Below are positions 63,723 through 64,000 of a stretch of DNA of 64,000 bases, in pieces. The stretch comes from Pseudomonas delhiensis. Lineage in GTDB: Bacteria > Pseudomonadota > Gammaproteobacteria > Pseudomonadales > Pseudomonadaceae. Each line of letters opens with the position of its first letter. Within the stretch, counting starts at the first letter, position 1. Made by a program: the position numbers and the translations under genes. The stretch spans positions 54,546 through 118,545 of the forward strand of contig NZ_FZPC01000025.1 of the NCBI RefSeq assembly GCF_900187975.1. The letters are read 5' to 3'. Below the pieces are notes generated by a model. The model had not been told where the DNA came from. It did no database searches and saw nothing but the letters and a program-made list of their open reading frames with translations.

Positions 63723-64000
63723 ATGGGCTACCCCTGCATCCGTCGTTTTCCCCGCTACCTGCCCGCCGCCCTGGCCCTGGCCGGTACTACCCTCCCCGCC
63801 TTCGCCGACGGCTTCCTCGAGGACGCCAAGTCGAGCCTGACGCTGCGCAACTTCTACATGAACCGCAACTACGTCGGCGACACCGCCCAGGGCAAGGCCG
63901 AGGAATGGACGCAGAACTTCATCCTCGACTTCAAGTCCGGCTTCACCCAGGGCACCGTCGGCCTCGGCATGGACGTGCTCGGCCTGTACAGCGTCAAGCT
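63723..64000 (+). CDS. OprD-family outer-membrane porin, 5' part
   Basis: The first 92 codons of an OprD/Occ porin, cut by the window edge. A signal peptide (about residues 1-28, YLPAALALAGTTLPAFA) is followed by DGFLEDAKSSLTLRNFYMNR, the standard OprD start, and EEWTQNFILDFKSGFTQGT. AGAGAG precedes the ATG; CACAACAATGA upstream is a Crc-like stretch. The PcaR-like operator and leader ORF in front suggest uptake of an aromatic or hydroaromatic acid used by the neighbouring genes. Confidence 0.88.
   Translation, partial: MGYPCIRRFPRYLPAALALAGTTLPAFADGFLEDAKSSLTLRNFYMNRNYVGDTAQGKAEEWTQNFILDFKSGFTQGTVGLGMDVLGLYSVK

Overview
The window is about 64 kb of GC-rich gammaproteobacterial chromosome, almost certainly a Pseudomonas close to the P. 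aeruginosa / P. citronellolis / P. nitroreducens lineage. The evidence is the gene order acnA - aer - (kyn block) - cco2 - cco1 - ccoGHIS - hemN - anr - apt, the two tandem cbb3 oxidase operons, the bkd operon with a divergent Lrp-type regulator, and Pseudomonas-style REP palindromes in nearly every intergenic gap. No rRNA, tRNA, CRISPR array, insertion sequence or prophage was seen.

Layout. 1-7.6 kb holds housekeeping and unlinked genes: a cut-off DinG-type helicase, a DUF4865 protein coupled to a 39-residue membrane peptide, a LysR regulator, a TusA-like protein, a lipoprotein alpha/beta hydrolase, a MaoC-like hydratase and rlmM. 7.9-12.5 kb holds acnA and aer. 12.9-18.3 kb is a tryptophan/kynurenine block: kynB, kynU, an OprD-family porin and an amino acid permease, with kynR divergent over a palindrome. 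18.3-31.6 kb is the cytochrome cbb3 region: Anr-boxed cco2, cco1, then the maturation genes ccoGHIS and a TauE/SafE-like membrane protein. hemN has its own Anr-type promoter and is followed by anr and apt. These genes form one low-oxygen unit: sensor, oxidases, copper and assembly proteins, and oxygen-independent heme synthesis.

35.0-40.7 kb is the branched-chain 2-oxoacid dehydrogenase operon bkdA1-bkdA2-bkdB-lpdV with divergent bkdR. 41-64 kb is an accessory catabolic region with a hydroaromatic (quinate/shikimate-like) theme: type II dehydroquinase, 3-dehydroshikimate dehydratase (QuiC), two AroE-like dehydrogenases with altered substrate motifs, three ketosteroid-dehydrogenase-like FAD proteins, an aldo/keto reductase, a NIPSNAP protein, an MHS-family transporter, IclR and TetR regulators, a TIM-barrel isomerase, a Gfo/Idh oxidoreductase and the start of another OprD-family porin. 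A HigBA-like toxin-antitoxin pair, an EamA exporter and a NlpC/P60 hydrolase lie inside it.

The most interesting signals are in this last region. Motifs close to PcaR-type IclR operators recur upstream of quiC/transporter and the porin, with relatives before one aroE-like operon. A second 15-bp palindrome type recurs before one FAD gene and the Gfo/Idh gene. Three short proline/alanine-rich leader ORFs precede the bkd operon, the transporter and the porin, each next to an AAnAAnAA stretch typical of Hfq/Crc targets. The inferred picture is a carbon-catabolite-controlled pathway that converts hydroaromatic or cyclohexane carboxylic acids to protocatechuate, with the three FAD enzymes as candidate desaturases.
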